A stretch of 59,251 bases of DNA from Halomonas heilongjiangensis. GTDB lineage: Bacteria > Pseudomonadota > Gammaproteobacteria > Pseudomonadales > Halomonadaceae. Below the pieces are notes generated by a model, which searched no databases, was not told where the DNA came from, and saw only the letters and a program-made list of their open reading frames with translations. Positions 1 to 8,167 of this stretch are shown piece after piece; the stretch's first letter is position 1; every line of letters starts with the position of its first letter. The stretch is from assembly GCF_002879645.1 (NCBI RefSeq), contig NZ_PNRE01000036.1, positions 1 to 59,251 on the forward strand. The letters run 5' to 3'. A program made the position numbers and the translations under genes.

Positions 1-400
1 GGTGCAGCATCTGGCCGTCGAGCGAGAAGCGCGAGGTGCCATCCGGCATCAGGCCCTGGCCCTGGGTGGCGCGCACCGACTGGCACAGGTTGGTCTTGCC
101 CGAGAGGCAGAACTTGCACTTGCCGCACTCGGCGGTATAGAGCGGGATGACATGATCGCCGGGCTTGAGGCTGGTGACGCCTTCGCCCACCTCCTCGACG
201 ACCCCCGCGCCCTCATGGCCCAGCACCGAGGGGAAGAGCCCTTCCGGGTCGGCGCCGGAGAGGGTGAAGGCATCGGTATGGCAGACGCTGGTGGCCGCGA
301 TGCGCACCAGCACCTCGCCGGCCCTGGGCCCCTCGACGTCGATCTCGGTCAGCTCGAGCGGCTGGCCCGCGGCCAGGGCGACGGCGGCGCGTGATTTCAT
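1..400 (-). CDS. frmA: S-(hydroxymethyl)glutathione dehydrogenase / class III alcohol dehydrogenase, 3' end cut off by the window
   Basis: Only the first 133 codons are present; the gene runs off the left edge. Class III zinc alcohol dehydrogenases oxidise S-hydroxymethylglutathione, the adduct of formaldehyde and glutathione, with NAD in the cytoplasm. The fragment shows the GroES-like catalytic domain. Cys40 (in TSVCHTD) and the His62-Glu63 pair (in GHEGAG) supply the catalytic zinc site, and Cys92, Cys95, Cys98 and Cys106 form the structural zinc lobe. The start is the ATG at 400, the natural N-terminus of the family. It is transcribed away from a LysR-type regulator at 536, a layout that often means the regulator controls the dehydrogenase. 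The NAD-binding half is not visible, so the exact subclass is judged from the N-terminal half alone. Confidence 0.93.
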   Translation of the reverse strand, partial: MKSRAAVALAAGQPLELTEIDVEGPRAGEVLVRIAATSVCHTDAFTLSGADPEGLFPSVLGHEGAGVVEEVGEGVTSLKPGDHVIPLYTAECGKCKFCLSGKTNLCQSVRATQGQGLMPDGTSRFSLDGQMLH

Positions 401-496
401 GGGGACTCTCCTGGAAATAGGCGTAGGGGATAAAGGACACTCCTCAGTCTAGGTAACCGGGCGCCATGAGATAAACTGCACCAACTACACTACATT

Positions 497-515
497 ATTG
501 CCAACAAGCAACAAT
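497..515. promoter_or_regulatory. candidate LysR-type binding box (ATTG-N11-CAAT)
   Basis: A perfect inverted repeat ATTG-N11-CAAT, an instance of the general LysR T-N11-A rule, lies 20 bases before the LysR start and about 100 bases before the frmA start. Its place between divergent genes fits autoregulation plus control of frmA. Binding is inferred. Confidence 0.4.
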
Positions 516-535
516 CCACCCGCCCTGGAGCACCG

Positions 536-1444
536 ATGCAACGCTGGGATCGAATCGAAGCCTTCGTGGAGGTGGTCCGCCTCGGCACCTTCGCGGCGGC
601 GGCAAGCCACCTCAAGGTCTCCAACTCCCATGTCAGCCGGCTGGTCAGCCAGTTGGAAAACCAGTTGGGTACCACCCTGCTCTACCGTACCACCCGCCAG
701 ATCCGCCTGACCGATGCCGGCGCCCTCTACTACGAGCACTGCCACCACCTGTTCGACGGCTTCCGCGAGGCCGAGGCCGCCATCAACGACCTCCAGGCCC
801 GACCGCGCGGGATACTCAAGCTGACCTCGGCCACTACCTTCGGCGAGCGCTTCATCGCACCGTTGATCAATGACTTCCTCTGCCTGCACCCCCAGCTCGA
901 GGTGCGCATGCACTTCACCAACCGCCAGGTGGACATCATCGACGAGGGCTACGATATCGCCATTCGCATGGGCACGCTCAAGGACTCGACGCTGATCGCC
1001 CGGCGGATCTGCGAGCGGCGCGAATACGTGGTGGGGTCCCCGGCCTACTTCACACGGATCTCGCAGCCCCACTCCCTCGCCGAACTGGCCCACCACCGCT
1101 GCCTGATCGGCTCCCGGGACCACTGGCGCTTCGATGTCGACGGCGTGCGCCGGGAAGTCCGCGTGGAGGGGGCCTGGGAGGCCAACTCCGGCCCGGCCCT
1201 GCTGGATGCCGCTCTCAAGGGGCTGGGGCTCGCCCAGTTGCCCGACTACTACGTGGAGGAGTACCTGGACAGCGGCGCCCTGGTGGCGGTGCTCGATGCC
1301 TATCGGCACAGCGATACGGCGGTGTGGGCGGTCTATCCCCGCCACCGCCACCGCTCGCCCAAGGTACGCCAGTTCATCGACTACCTGGTCGAACATATCG
1401 CCGAGACACTGCCGACTCAGCGCTGCACGGCCCGAGTGTCGTGA
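536..1444 (+). CDS. LysR-family transcriptional regulator, divergent from frmA
   Basis: A 302-residue LysR-type regulator. The N-terminal winged helix-turn-helix covers roughly residues 5-65, with the recognition-helix segment SNSHVSRLVSQLE followed by the TRQIRLTDAG wing typical of the CrgA/AaeR-like branch. Residues about 90-295 form the periplasmic-binding-like effector domain. The ATG at 536 has a GGAG about 8 bases upstream. It is divergent from frmA with 135 bases between them, so it may control formaldehyde detoxification, but the effector cannot be read from the sequence. It is convergent with the ABC transporter operon that follows, separated by a hairpin. Confidence 0.9.
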   Translation: MQRWDRIEAFVEVVRLGTFAAAASHLKVSNSHVSRLVSQLENQLGTTLLYRTTRQIRLTDAGALYYEHCHHLFDGFREAEAAINDLQARPRGILKLTSATTFGERFIAPLINDFLCLHPQLEVRMHFTNRQVDIIDEGYDIAIRMGTLKDSTLIARRICERREYVVGSPAYFTRISQPHSLAELAHHRCLIGSRDHWRFDVDGVRREVRVEGAWEANSGPALLDAALKGLGLAQLPDYYVEEYLDSGALVAVLDAYRHSDTAVWAVYPRHRHRSPKVRQFIDYLVEHIAETLPTQRCTARVS

Positions 1445-1451
1445 GCAAGAA

Positions 1452-1471
1452 GGGCGCCCCGCAGGGCGCCC
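1452..1471 (-). terminator. terminator hairpin after livM (possibly bidirectional)
   Basis: Perfect 8-bp stem GGGCGCCC / GGGCGCCC with a 4-base loop, followed on the minus strand by TTCTT. It lies between the convergent LysR gene and livM and could serve both. Confidence 0.6.
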
Positions 1472-1489
1472 GGACGGCCCGGCACAGGC

Positions 1490-2473
1490 TCACTTGAAGT
1501 TCTTGCGCACACTCTTGGCGATCTCGCCGACGATCCCGCTGCGGAAGCTCAGCACACAGAGCACGAAGATCAGGCCCAGGATCACGCTTACCCAGTTGCC
1601 GAGTGGCGACTGCGCCAGCTGGTGCTGCAGGCTGACCACCAGGCCGGCGCCCACCAGCGGGCCGAACAGGGTGCCCACCCCGCCCAGCAGGGTCATCAGG
1701 ATCACCTCGCCGGACATGTGCCAGTGGGCGTCGGTGAGCGAGGCGAGCTGGAACACCACCGTCTTGGTGGAACCGGCCAGCCCGGCGAGCCCTGCGGAAA
1801 TCACGAAGGCCAGCAGCTTGTAGGCGTCGACGTTGTAGCCGAGCGAGACGGCGCGCGGCTCGTTCTCGCGAATCGCCTTGAGCACCTGACCATAGGGCGA
1901 GTGGACGGTGCGCTGGATGATGGCGAAACCGATCAGGAAGACGGCGAAGACGAAGTAGTACATGGCCAGGTTGCTGCGCAGGCTGATCAGGCCGAACAGC
2001 GCGCCGCGCGGCACGCCGTGCAGGCCGTCCTCGCCGCCGGTGAAGGGCGATTGCACGAACACGAAGTAGACCAGCTGGGCCAGGGCCAGGGTCACCATGG
2101 CGAAGTAGATCCCCTGGCGGCGGATCGCCAGGGCCCCGAACAGGGTGCCCACTACCACGGCAGCGAGGGTGCCCACCAGGATGCCCAGCTCCGGCGTCAG
2201 CCCCGGATAGCTCGAGAGCAGGAAGCCGGTGACGTAACCGCCGGTGGCCAGGAAGGCCGCGTGACCGAAGGAGAGCAGCCCCGCATAGCCGAGCAGCAGG
2301 TTGAAGGCGCAGGCGAACAGCGCGAAGCACAGCACCTTCATCAGGAACACCGGGTAGGCGACGAAGGGCGCCGCGAGGCCCACTGCGATCAGGACCAGAT
2401 AGAGCATGCCACGGCGCAGGCGGGCATTGCGCTGCCGCTCCATGGCCGGGGTCAGGGTTTGCGTGGTGGCCAT
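1490..2473 (-). CDS. livM: HAAT-type ABC transporter inner-membrane permease, LivM-like
   Basis: 327 residues with about nine to ten hydrophobic segments and the LivM-type core around residues 50-300, including LLGYAGLLSFGHAAF near residue 62, the conserved start of the permease fold. It should pair with the LivH-like protein to form the membrane channel of a branched-chain amino acid or related amide/organic-solute importer. It is the last gene of the operon: the upstream permease stops 4 bases before this ATG, so translation is probably coupled, and a hairpin follows. The substrate cannot be told from the permease. The livM name describes family, not proven leucine transport. Confidence 0.9.
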   Translation of the reverse strand: MATTQTLTPAMERQRNARLRRGMLYLVLIAVGLAAPFVAYPVFLMKVLCFALFACAFNLLLGYAGLLSFGHAAFLATGGYVTGFLLSSYPGLTPELGILVGTLAAVVVGTLFGALAIRRQGIYFAMVTLALAQLVYFVFVQSPFTGGEDGLHGVPRGALFGLISLRSNLAMYYFVFAVFLIGFAIIQRTVHSPYGQVLKAIRENEPRAVSLGYNVDAYKLLAFVISAGLAGLAGSTKTVVFQLASLTDAHWHMSGEVILMTLLGGVGTLFGPLVGAGLVVSLQHQLAQSPLGNWVSVILGLIFVLCVLSFRSGIVGEIAKSVRKNFK

Positions 2474-2477
2474 GTCG

Positions 2478-3365
2478 TCATGCCTCCTTGCCGAAGAGTC
2501 CCGCGGGACGCAGCATCAGCACCAGGATCATCACCAGGAAGATCACGGTGTTGGCGGCCTCGGGATAGTAGACCTTGGTGAGCCCCTCGATCAGCCCCAT
2601 GCCGAGGCCGGTGAGCACGGCGCCGAGGATCGAGCCCATGCCGCCGATCACCACCACCGCGAAGACCACGATCAGCAGGCTCGAGCCCATGGTGGGCGAC
2701 ACCGGGTAGAGCGGCGCGGCCAGCACCCCGGCGAAGGCGGCCAGCGCCACGCCGAAGCCGTAGGTCAGGGTGACCAGCAGCGGCACGTTGACACCGAAGG
2801 CCTGCATCAGCGCGGGGTTCTCGGTGCCCGCCCTCAGGTAGGCCCCGAGGCGGGTGCGCTCGATGACGTACCAGGTGCCCAGGCAGACAGCGAGGGCCGC
2901 CACCAGCACCCAGGCGCGATAGGTGGGCAGGAACATGAAGCCCAGTTGGAAGCCGCCCTGCAGCGCTGCCGGCGTCGGGTAGCTCGAGCCCGACACCCCG
3001 AAGACGTTGATCAGGGTGCCCTCGACGATCAGCGCCAGGCCGAAGGTCAGCAGCAGGCCGTAGAGATGATCGAGGTGGGCGATGCGGCGCAGGATCAGGC
3101 GCTCGATCACCATCCCCAGGCCACCCACCACGATGGGCACCAGCAGCAGTGCCACCCAGTAGCCGATGCCCAGGTAGCGCATCCCCAGCAGGGTGGCGAA
3201 GGCCCCCAGCATGTACATGGCCCCGTGGGCGAAGTTGACGATCTTCAGCAGGCCGAAGATCACCGCCAGCCCCAGGCTCAACAGGGCGTAGAAGGCGCCG
3301 TTGATCAGGCCCAGCATCAACTGGCCCATGAATACTGCCAACGGCACTCCGAATATCATCGTCAT
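2478..3365 (-). CDS. livH: HAAT-type ABC transporter inner-membrane permease, LivH-like
   Basis: 295 residues, hydrophobic throughout, with the LivH hallmark segment LMLGLINGAFYALLSLGLAVIFGLLKIVNFAHG at the N-terminus and the ERLILRRIAHLDH cytoplasmic loop that contacts the ATPase near residues 86-100. It forms the permease pair with the LivM-like protein 4 bases downstream. It sits 58 bases after the binding-protein gene in the same operon. Family assignment is firm; substrate is unknown. Confidence 0.92.
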   Translation of the reverse strand: MTMIFGVPLAVFMGQLMLGLINGAFYALLSLGLAVIFGLLKIVNFAHGAMYMLGAFATLLGMRYLGIGYWVALLLVPIVVGGLGMVIERLILRRIAHLDHLYGLLLTFGLALIVEGTLINVFGVSGSSYPTPAALQGGFQLGFMFLPTYRAWVLVAALAVCLGTWYVIERTRLGAYLRAGTENPALMQAFGVNVPLLVTLTYGFGVALAAFAGVLAAPLYPVSPTMGSSLLIVVFAVVVIGGMGSILGAVLTGLGMGLIEGLTKVYYPEAANTVIFLVMILVLMLRPAGLFGKEA

Positions 3366-3423
3366 GTCATGGACCTCTCGTCAGAGGGGCGGCGGCCGAT
3401 GCCGCCGCCGCTTCGGGCTCTGC

Positions 3424-4644
3424 TCAATTCTGAACCAGGTCGCACTGGCTCTCGGAGAGCGGCCGATAGGCATCCTCTGCGGGGATGGTGGCGAGGATCT
3501 CGTAGACATCCCACTCGCCGGTGGAGTCGGCCGGTGACTTCACCTGGGCCAGGTACATGTCGTGGACCATGCGGCCATCCTCGCGGATGTGGCCATTCCG
3601 GGAGAAGAAGTCGTTGACCGGCGTCTCGGCCATCTTCGCCTTGACCGTCATGGGATCGTCGGTGCCGACCGCTTCTATCGCCTTCAGGTAGTGCATGGTG
3701 CTGGAGTAGATGCCCGCCTGGACCATGGTCGGCATGCGCTCGGTGCGTTCGTAGTAGCGTTCGGCCCACTCGCGTGCCTCGTCGTCCATGTCCCAGTACC
3801 AGCCGGTGGTCAGCAACAGGCCCTGGGTGGCCTCGAGGCCCATGGCATGAACGTCGTTGAGGAAGATCAGCAGGCCGGCGAGCTGCTGGCCACCCTGCAC
3901 CACGCCAAACTGGCTGGCGGCGGTAATGGCATTGACGGTATCGGCACCGGCGTTGGCCAGGCCGATGATCTTGGCCCCCGACCCCTGGGCCTGGAGGATA
4001 TAGGAGGAGAAGTCACTGGTCGGGAACGGATGGCGGATCTTGTCGACGATGGTGCCGCCGTTCTCGGTGACCACCCTCTCCACATCGCCCTCCAGGGCAT
4101 GGCCGAAGGCATAGTCGGCGGTGAGCAGGAACCAGCTGTCGCCGCCCTGGTCGACGACCGCCTTGGCGGTGCCGTTGGCCAGCGGGTAGGTGTCATAGAC
4201 CCAGTGGATGTGATTCGGCGTGCAGTGCTCATTGGTGATGCTCGAGGCCGCGGAGCCGGAGACGATGCCCAGGCCGTTGTTCTCCTCGAGCACCTTGGTC
4301 ACGGCGATGGTCACCGAGGAGGCCACCAGGCCGGCGACCAGGTCGACGTTGCGCTCGTCGACCCAGCCGCGCACGGTGTTGGCACCGACGTCGGCGCTGT
4401 TGCGATCGTCGGCGCTGAACACCTCGATGGATGCGCCGTTGACGCTGCCACCGAAGTCCTCCACGGCCATGCGCAGGGCTTCCAGGCCGCCCGGGCCGGC
4501 CAGGTCACGGTAGGTGCCGGACATGTCGGCCAGATAGCCGATGCGTACCTCGTTGTCGCTGAACTCGGCCTGGGCTCCGGTGGCCATCATGGTGGTGGCG
4601 GCGAGGGCGATGCTGCTGGCGAGGGTCTTCCTGTTGAAGGTCAT
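3424..4644 (-). CDS. Periplasmic substrate-binding protein of the HAAT ABC transporter (Peripla_BP_6 type)
   Basis: 406 residues from the ATG at 4644, chosen because GGAG lies 6 bases upstream; an in-frame ATG at 4656 has no good ribosome site. Residues 1-26 are a Sec signal peptide ending GAQA, then the mature type I periplasmic-binding fold begins with DNEVRIGYLADMSG. The segment with NHIHWVYDTYPLANGT and GGDSWFLLTADYAFGHALE is characteristic of a LivK-like subfamily found beside divergent livG/livF genes in many proteobacteria (from memory). It captures the solute in the periplasm and delivers it to LivH/LivM. The ligand is not evident; amides, amino acids and organic acids are all possible. 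Lies between livF and livH in one operon. Confidence 0.88.
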   Translation of the reverse strand: MTFNRKTLASSIALAATTMMATGAQAEFSDNEVRIGYLADMSGTYRDLAGPGGLEALRMAVEDFGGSVNGASIEVFSADDRNSADVGANTVRGWVDERNVDLVAGLVASSVTIAVTKVLEENNGLGIVSGSAASSITNEHCTPNHIHWVYDTYPLANGTAKAVVDQGGDSWFLLTADYAFGHALEGDVERVVTENGGTIVDKIRHPFPTSDFSSYILQAQGSGAKIIGLANAGADTVNAITAASQFGVVQGGQQLAGLLIFLNDVHAMGLEATQGLLLTTGWYWDMDDEAREWAERYYERTERMPTMVQAGIYSSTMHYLKAIEAVGTDDPMTVKAKMAETPVNDFFSRNGHIREDGRMVHDMYLAQVKSPADSTGEWDVYEILATIPAEDAYRPLSESQCDLVQN

Positions 4645-4761
4645 CTTCGTCTCCATGGGCCCGTCAGGCCCCTTTGTTGTTGTTGCCGTGGTAGGTAACA
4701 AGCGTTGCCGTGGTGATTGCCGGAAAGTGCGAACTGCGAGGGGCGGGAGCGCGAACGACGC

Positions 4762-5508
4762 TCAGACCCCCAGCATCGAATTGAGCTCGTCGCGGCGCGA
4801 GGGCAGCTCGGCCGCCGAGATCTCCTCGACGATCCGGCCGTGATCCATGACGAAGTGACGATCGGCCAGCGGCGCGGCGAAGCGGAAGTTCTGCTCCACC
4901 AGCACGATGGTCATGCCGCGCGACTTGAGCTTGACCAGCACCTCGCCCAGCGCCTGGACGATGACCGGCGCCAGCCCCTCGGTGATCTCGTCGAGCAGCA
5001 GTAGCCGCGCCCCGGTGCGCAGGATGCGCGCCATGGCCAGCATCTGCTGCTCGCCCCCGGAGAGCCGGGTGCCCTGGCTGCGCCGGCGCTCGTAGAGGTT
5101 GGGGAACATCGCGTAGATCTCGTCGAGGGACATCCCGCCGGAGCGCACCGTGGGCGGCAGCAGCAGGTTCTCCTCGACGTCGAGGCTGGCGAAGATGCCG
5201 CGCTCCTCGGGGCAGTAGCCGATGCCCAGCCGCGGGATGCGGTGGGCCTTCATGGCCAGGGTCTCGTTGCCGTTGATGACGATGGAGCCGGTGCGCCGCC
5301 CCACCATGTTCATGATCGCCTTGAGGGTGGTGCTGCGCCCGGCGCCGTTGCGCCCGAGCAGGGTCACCAGCTCGCCGCGCTTCACGTCGAAGTCGACGCC
5401 ATGCAGGATGTGCGACTCGCCGTAGAAGGCGTGCAGGTCGCTGACCCGCAGCATCTCGGCACCATCGAGGTCGTGATATTCGGTGATCTTCTCGACCGCC
5501 TGGCTCAT
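4762..5508 (-). CDS. livF: HAAT ABC transporter ATPase, LivF-like, with degenerate Walker A
   Basis: 248 residues. The ABC signature LSGGEQQMLAMARIL and a Walker B ending LLLLDE are intact, but the Walker A reads GRNGAGRST, so the invariant lysine (residue 58) is arginine (codon CGC, 5335-5337). The Q-loop position is also altered (CPEER instead of PQ), and the H-loop is VEQN. It should dimerise with LivG, whose Walker A is normal. The same combination occurs, as I recall, in a conserved LivF subfamily, so this is probably functional specialisation rather than decay. It overlaps livG by 4 bases (ATGA), implying translational coupling. Confidence 0.9.
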   Translation of the reverse strand: MSQAVEKITEYHDLDGAEMLRVSDLHAFYGESHILHGVDFDVKRGELVTLLGRNGAGRSTTLKAIMNMVGRRTGSIVINGNETLAMKAHRIPRLGIGYCPEERGIFASLDVEENLLLPPTVRSGGMSLDEIYAMFPNLYERRRSQGTRLSGGEQQMLAMARILRTGARLLLLDEITEGLAPVIVQALGEVLVKLKSRGMTIVLVEQNFRFAAPLADRHFVMDHGRIVEEISAAELPSRRDELNSMLGV

Positions 5509-6278
5509 GCGCTAGCCCCCTCTTCCACTGCCTCGCTGCCCATGTAGGCCTCCCTGACCCGCGGGTCGGCGGAGACGCTGGCGTAGTCGCCCTCGGCCAG
5601 CACCGCGCCGCGGGCCAGTACGGTGATGCGGTCGCACAGCCGGCTGACCACGCTGAGGTTGTGCTCCACCATCAGCACGGTGCGGCCCCTGGCCACGCGC
5701 CGGATCAGCTCGACGATGCGGTCGACGTCCTCGGCGCCCATGCCCTGGGTGGGCTCGTCGAGCAGCATCATGGTGGGCTCCAGCGCCAGGGTGGTCGCCA
5801 CCTCGAGCGCCCGCTTGCGGCCGTAGGGCATCTCCACGGTGAGCACGTCGGCGTACTCGCGCAGGCCGACCTCGTCGAGCAGCTCCATGGCCCGGTCGTT
5901 GAGATGATCGAGGGTCCGCTCGGACTTCCAGAAATGAAAGGAGGTGCCCAACCTGCGTTGCAGCGCCACGCGCACGTTCTCCAGCGCGGTCATGTGGGCG
6001 AACACCGCCGAGATCTGGAAGGAGCGCACCAGCCCCAGGCGGGCGATCTCGTTGGCCTTCATGCCGGTGATCGGCTTGCCGCGGTAGAGGATCTCGCCAC
6101 GGGTGGGCGGCAGGAACTTGGTGAGCAGGTTGAAGACGGTAGTCTTGCCGGCGCCGTTGGGGCCGATCAGGGCGTGGATATGCCCTTCCCGGACCTGCAG
6201 GTTGACGTCGTCCACGGCGGTGAAACCGCGGAATTCCTTGGTCAACCCGCGAGTCTCCAGTATCAACTCCTGGGTCAT
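5505..6278 (-). CDS. livG: HAAT ABC transporter ATPase, LivG-like
   Basis: 257 residues, first gene of the operon. Walker A GPNGAGKTT (about residues 39-47) and Walker B MMLLDEPTQG are canonical, and the H-loop is VEHN. The signature segment is MPYGRKRALEVA, a departure from LSGGQ that is seen in this LivG branch. Paired with LivF this predicts one competent ATP site (LivG Walker A with LivF LSGGE) and one degenerate site. The promoter and a 14-bp palindrome lie about 135-175 bases upstream. The C-terminus (SADPRVREAYMGSEAVEEG) matches the usual LivG tail. Confidence 0.92.
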   Translation of the reverse strand: MTQELILETRGLTKEFRGFTAVDDVNLQVREGHIHALIGPNGAGKTTVFNLLTKFLPPTRGEILYRGKPITGMKANEIARLGLVRSFQISAVFAHMTALENVRVALQRRLGTSFHFWKSERTLDHLNDRAMELLDEVGLREYADVLTVEMPYGRKRALEVATTLALEPTMMLLDEPTQGMGAEDVDRIVELIRRVARGRTVLMVEHNLSVVSRLCDRITVLARGAVLAEGDYASVSADPRVREAYMGSEAVEEGASA

Positions 6279-6412
6279 GTGTCGTCCTCTCTGGATCGCC
6301 TCGAACGATCCGCCGTTGATGCGTTTATCGTTGTTGTCGCCGTTGTCGTTGTTATGGCCTAGCCGGCATGGGTCCGGTCACCTCGCGAACCGGCCCGGAG
6401 AACCCCTAACCT

Positions 6413-6426
6413 TTACGTTAACGTAA
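6413..6426. promoter_or_regulatory. perfect 14-bp palindrome, candidate LiuR-type (MerR-family) operator for the liv operon
   Basis: TTACGTTAACGTAA is its own reverse complement and stands out in this GC-rich DNA. From memory, LiuR, the MerR-family repressor of leucine/isovalerate catabolism in proteobacteria, recognises a palindrome of this form. It touches the downstream end of the -10 box, a position suited to repression. The link to LiuR is inferred. Confidence 0.5.
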
Positions 6427-6453
6427 CCTAGTGGAGTCGAAACCGCTCGGCAA
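6425..6453 (-). promoter_or_regulatory. sigma70-like promoter for the livG operon
   Basis: On the minus strand, TTGCCG (-35), a 17-base spacer and TAGGTT (-10), followed immediately by the palindrome. The fit to consensus is moderate; spacing is ideal. Confidence 0.45.
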
Positions 6454-6510
6454 CAGTTGAATGGCCGGACTCGACCAATGGCGTAGGAACAGGGAACTTC
6501 AATAGCTTGC

Positions 6511-6546
6511 AAACAAAAAGCGCGATGCCCGGGGAGGGCATCGCGC
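6511..6546 (-). terminator. rho-independent terminator of sdaA
   Basis: 11-bp perfect stem (GCGCGATGCCC with GGGCATCGCGC), 5-base loop, followed on the minus strand by TTTTTGTTT. It starts about 47 bases after the sdaA stop codon. Confidence 0.9.
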
Positions 6547-6593
6547 CGCAATGCAGTCATCGCTGTTCTGCAAGGTGTTTTCGGTGTGCGGCC

Positions 6594-7973
6594 TCAGCAC
6601 TCGATGGCATTGACCGCGAGACCGCCGCGGGAGGTCTCCTTGTACTTCTCCTGCATGTCGGCCCCGGTGTCGCGCATGGTGCGGATCACCTTGTCCAGCG
6701 AGATGAAGTGCTCGCCGTCGCCGCGCAGGGCCATCTGGGCGGCGTTGATCGCCTTCACCGAGGCGATGGCGTTGCGCTCGATGCAGGGTACCTGCACCAG
6801 CCCGCCCACCGGGTCGCAGGTCAGTCCCAGGTTATGCTCCAGGCCGATCTCGGCGGCATTCTCCACCTGGGGCACACTGCCCCCCATGACCTCGGCGAGG
6901 CCCGCCGCCGCCATGGCGCAGGCCGAACCCACCTCGCCCTGACAGCCCACCTCAGCACCGGAGATCGAGGCGTTCTTCTTGCACAGGATGCCCACCGCCC
7001 CGGCGGCGAGCAGGAAGTCGACCACATCGCGCTCATCCGCGCCGGCCTGGAACTTCATGTAGTAGTGAAGCACCGCGGGAATGATGCCGGCCGCGCCGTT
7101 GGTCGGCGCCGTGACCATGCGGCCGCCGGCGGCGTTCTCCTCGTTCACCGCCAGGGCGAAGACATTGACCCAGTCCATGGCGGAGAAGGTCGAGGCGATC
7201 AGGCTGCCGTCATTCTCCGTGGCCAGCAGGCGGCGGTGCAAGGCCGCGGCACGCCGGCGCACGTTGAGGCCACCGGGCAGGATGCCCTCGTTGTGCAGGC
7301 CGGTCTCCACGCAGGCCTGCATGGCCTGCCAGATCTCCCACAACCCGCTGCGGACCTCGGCCTCGCTGCGCCACGCCTTCTCGTTCTCCAGCATCAGTTC
7401 GCTGATCCGCAGGTCATGCATGCGGCACAGCGCCATCAGTTCGGCGGCGGAGTTGAAGTCGTAGGGCAGGGCCGTCCTGTCGCTGTCCAACTCGCCGGAG
7501 CGGGCCTGCTCCTCATCGACCACGAAGCCGCCCCCCACCGAATAGTAGGTGTTGCGGTGCAGCTCATCGCTGTGCCCATGGGCGATCAGGCGCATGGCAT
7601 TCGGGTGATGCGGCAGGCTTTCGTCGTGCAGCTGCATGTCCCGGGCCCAGTGGAAGGGAATCGCCAGGTGGCCATCCAGCAACAGGGTGCCGGACTCCAG
7701 CAGCTCCTCGATGCAGGGGCCGATGATCGCCGGATCGATGTGGTCGGGGCGCTCTCCCATCAGCCCCACGATCACGGCCCGGTCGGTGCCGTGGCCGATG
7801 CCGGTGGCCGAGAGCGAGCCGAACAGCTGCACCTCCAGGCGAGCCACCCGCTCCAGCAGGTCCCGCGCACGCAGCTCCTCGAGGAAGTCGTAGGCTGCCC
7901 GCATGGGCCCCACGGTATGGGAGCTCGACGGGCCTACGCCGATCTTGAACAGGTCGAACACACTGATGGACAT
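6594..7973 (-). CDS. sdaA: L-serine ammonia-lyase (L-serine deaminase), iron-sulfur, single chain
   Basis: 459 residues from the ATG at 7973, giving the standard N-terminus [20 protein letters not shown]; the open frame extends to 8069 but that extension is not family-like. The enzyme converts L-serine to pyruvate and ammonia in the cytoplasm. The beta domain occupies about residues 1-160 and the catalytic alpha domain the rest. Cluster cysteines are visible in [12 protein letters not shown] and in the pair [12 protein letters not shown], whose 11-residue spacing matches the [4Fe-4S] ligands of single-chain serine deaminases. It stands alone with its own strong terminator and is divergent from a LysR-type gene. 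Length is typical of the family (about 455). Confidence 0.95.
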   Translation of the reverse strand: MSISVFDLFKIGVGPSSSHTVGPMRAAYDFLEELRARDLLERVARLEVQLFGSLSATGIGHGTDRAVIVGLMGERPDHIDPAIIGPCIEELLESGTLLLDGHLAIPFHWARDMQLHDESLPHHPNAMRLIAHGHSDELHRNTYYSVGGGFVVDEEQARSGELDSDRTALPYDFNSAAELMALCRMHDLRISELMLENEKAWRSEAEVRSGLWEIWQAMQACVETGLHNEGILPGGLNVRRRAAALHRRLLATENDGSLIASTFSAMDWVNVFALAVNEENAAGGRMVTAPTNGAAGIIPAVLHYYMKFQAGADERDVVDFLLAAGAVGILCKKNASISGAEVGCQGEVGSACAMAAAGLAEVMGGSVPQVENAAEIGLEHNLGLTCDPVGGLVQVPCIERNAIASVKAINAAQMALRGDGEHFISLDKVIRTMRDTGADMQEKYKETSRGGLAVNAIEC

Positions 7974-8062
7974 CTCGCTTGCTCCAGGGCGACACCGGCC
8001 GTCGCCATCAAGACCATTTCGACACGACACATGAGCCTGGCTAAACCACCCAACCCCATCAT

Positions 8063-8074
8063 CGTGCATGCACG
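8063..8074. promoter_or_regulatory. perfect 12-bp palindrome between sdaA and the second LysR gene
   Basis: CGTGCATGCACG is self-complementary and lies in the 194-base divergent region, 90 bases before sdaA. It could be an operator; no function is shown. Confidence 0.25.
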
Positions 8075-8167
8075 GGTGCCTCTACGAGGCATTTACGCTA
8101 TGGTCACTCTGTTCGCCGGTCGTCCACAATCGATAATATCTCCTTCTCAATTTAGCAGAACTGAACC

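Larger units (their letters stand above)
6279..6593. other. intergenic region between sdaA and livG with promoter, operator and terminator
   Basis: 315 bases without a gene. From high to low coordinates it holds the sdaA terminator (6511-6546), a sigma70-like promoter (6425-6453) and a perfect palindrome (6413-6426) that precede livG. The remaining 130 bases before livG would be an untranslated leader in which I see no clear fold. Confidence 0.7.

Noticed and set aside
485..1396. 303-residue open frame antisense to the LysR gene
   Set aside because: It is the complement of a strong LysR gene in GC-rich DNA, has no family-like motifs and runs through the divergent promoter region.
1622..3617. 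Long plus-strand frames opposite livM and livH
   Set aside because: Low-complexity Gln/His/Glu-rich translation typical of the shadow of membrane-protein genes; no ribosome sites.
4645..4701. Longer start for the binding protein at 4701 or 4656
   Set aside because: The ATG at 4644 has a GGAG at ideal distance and gives a clean signal peptide.
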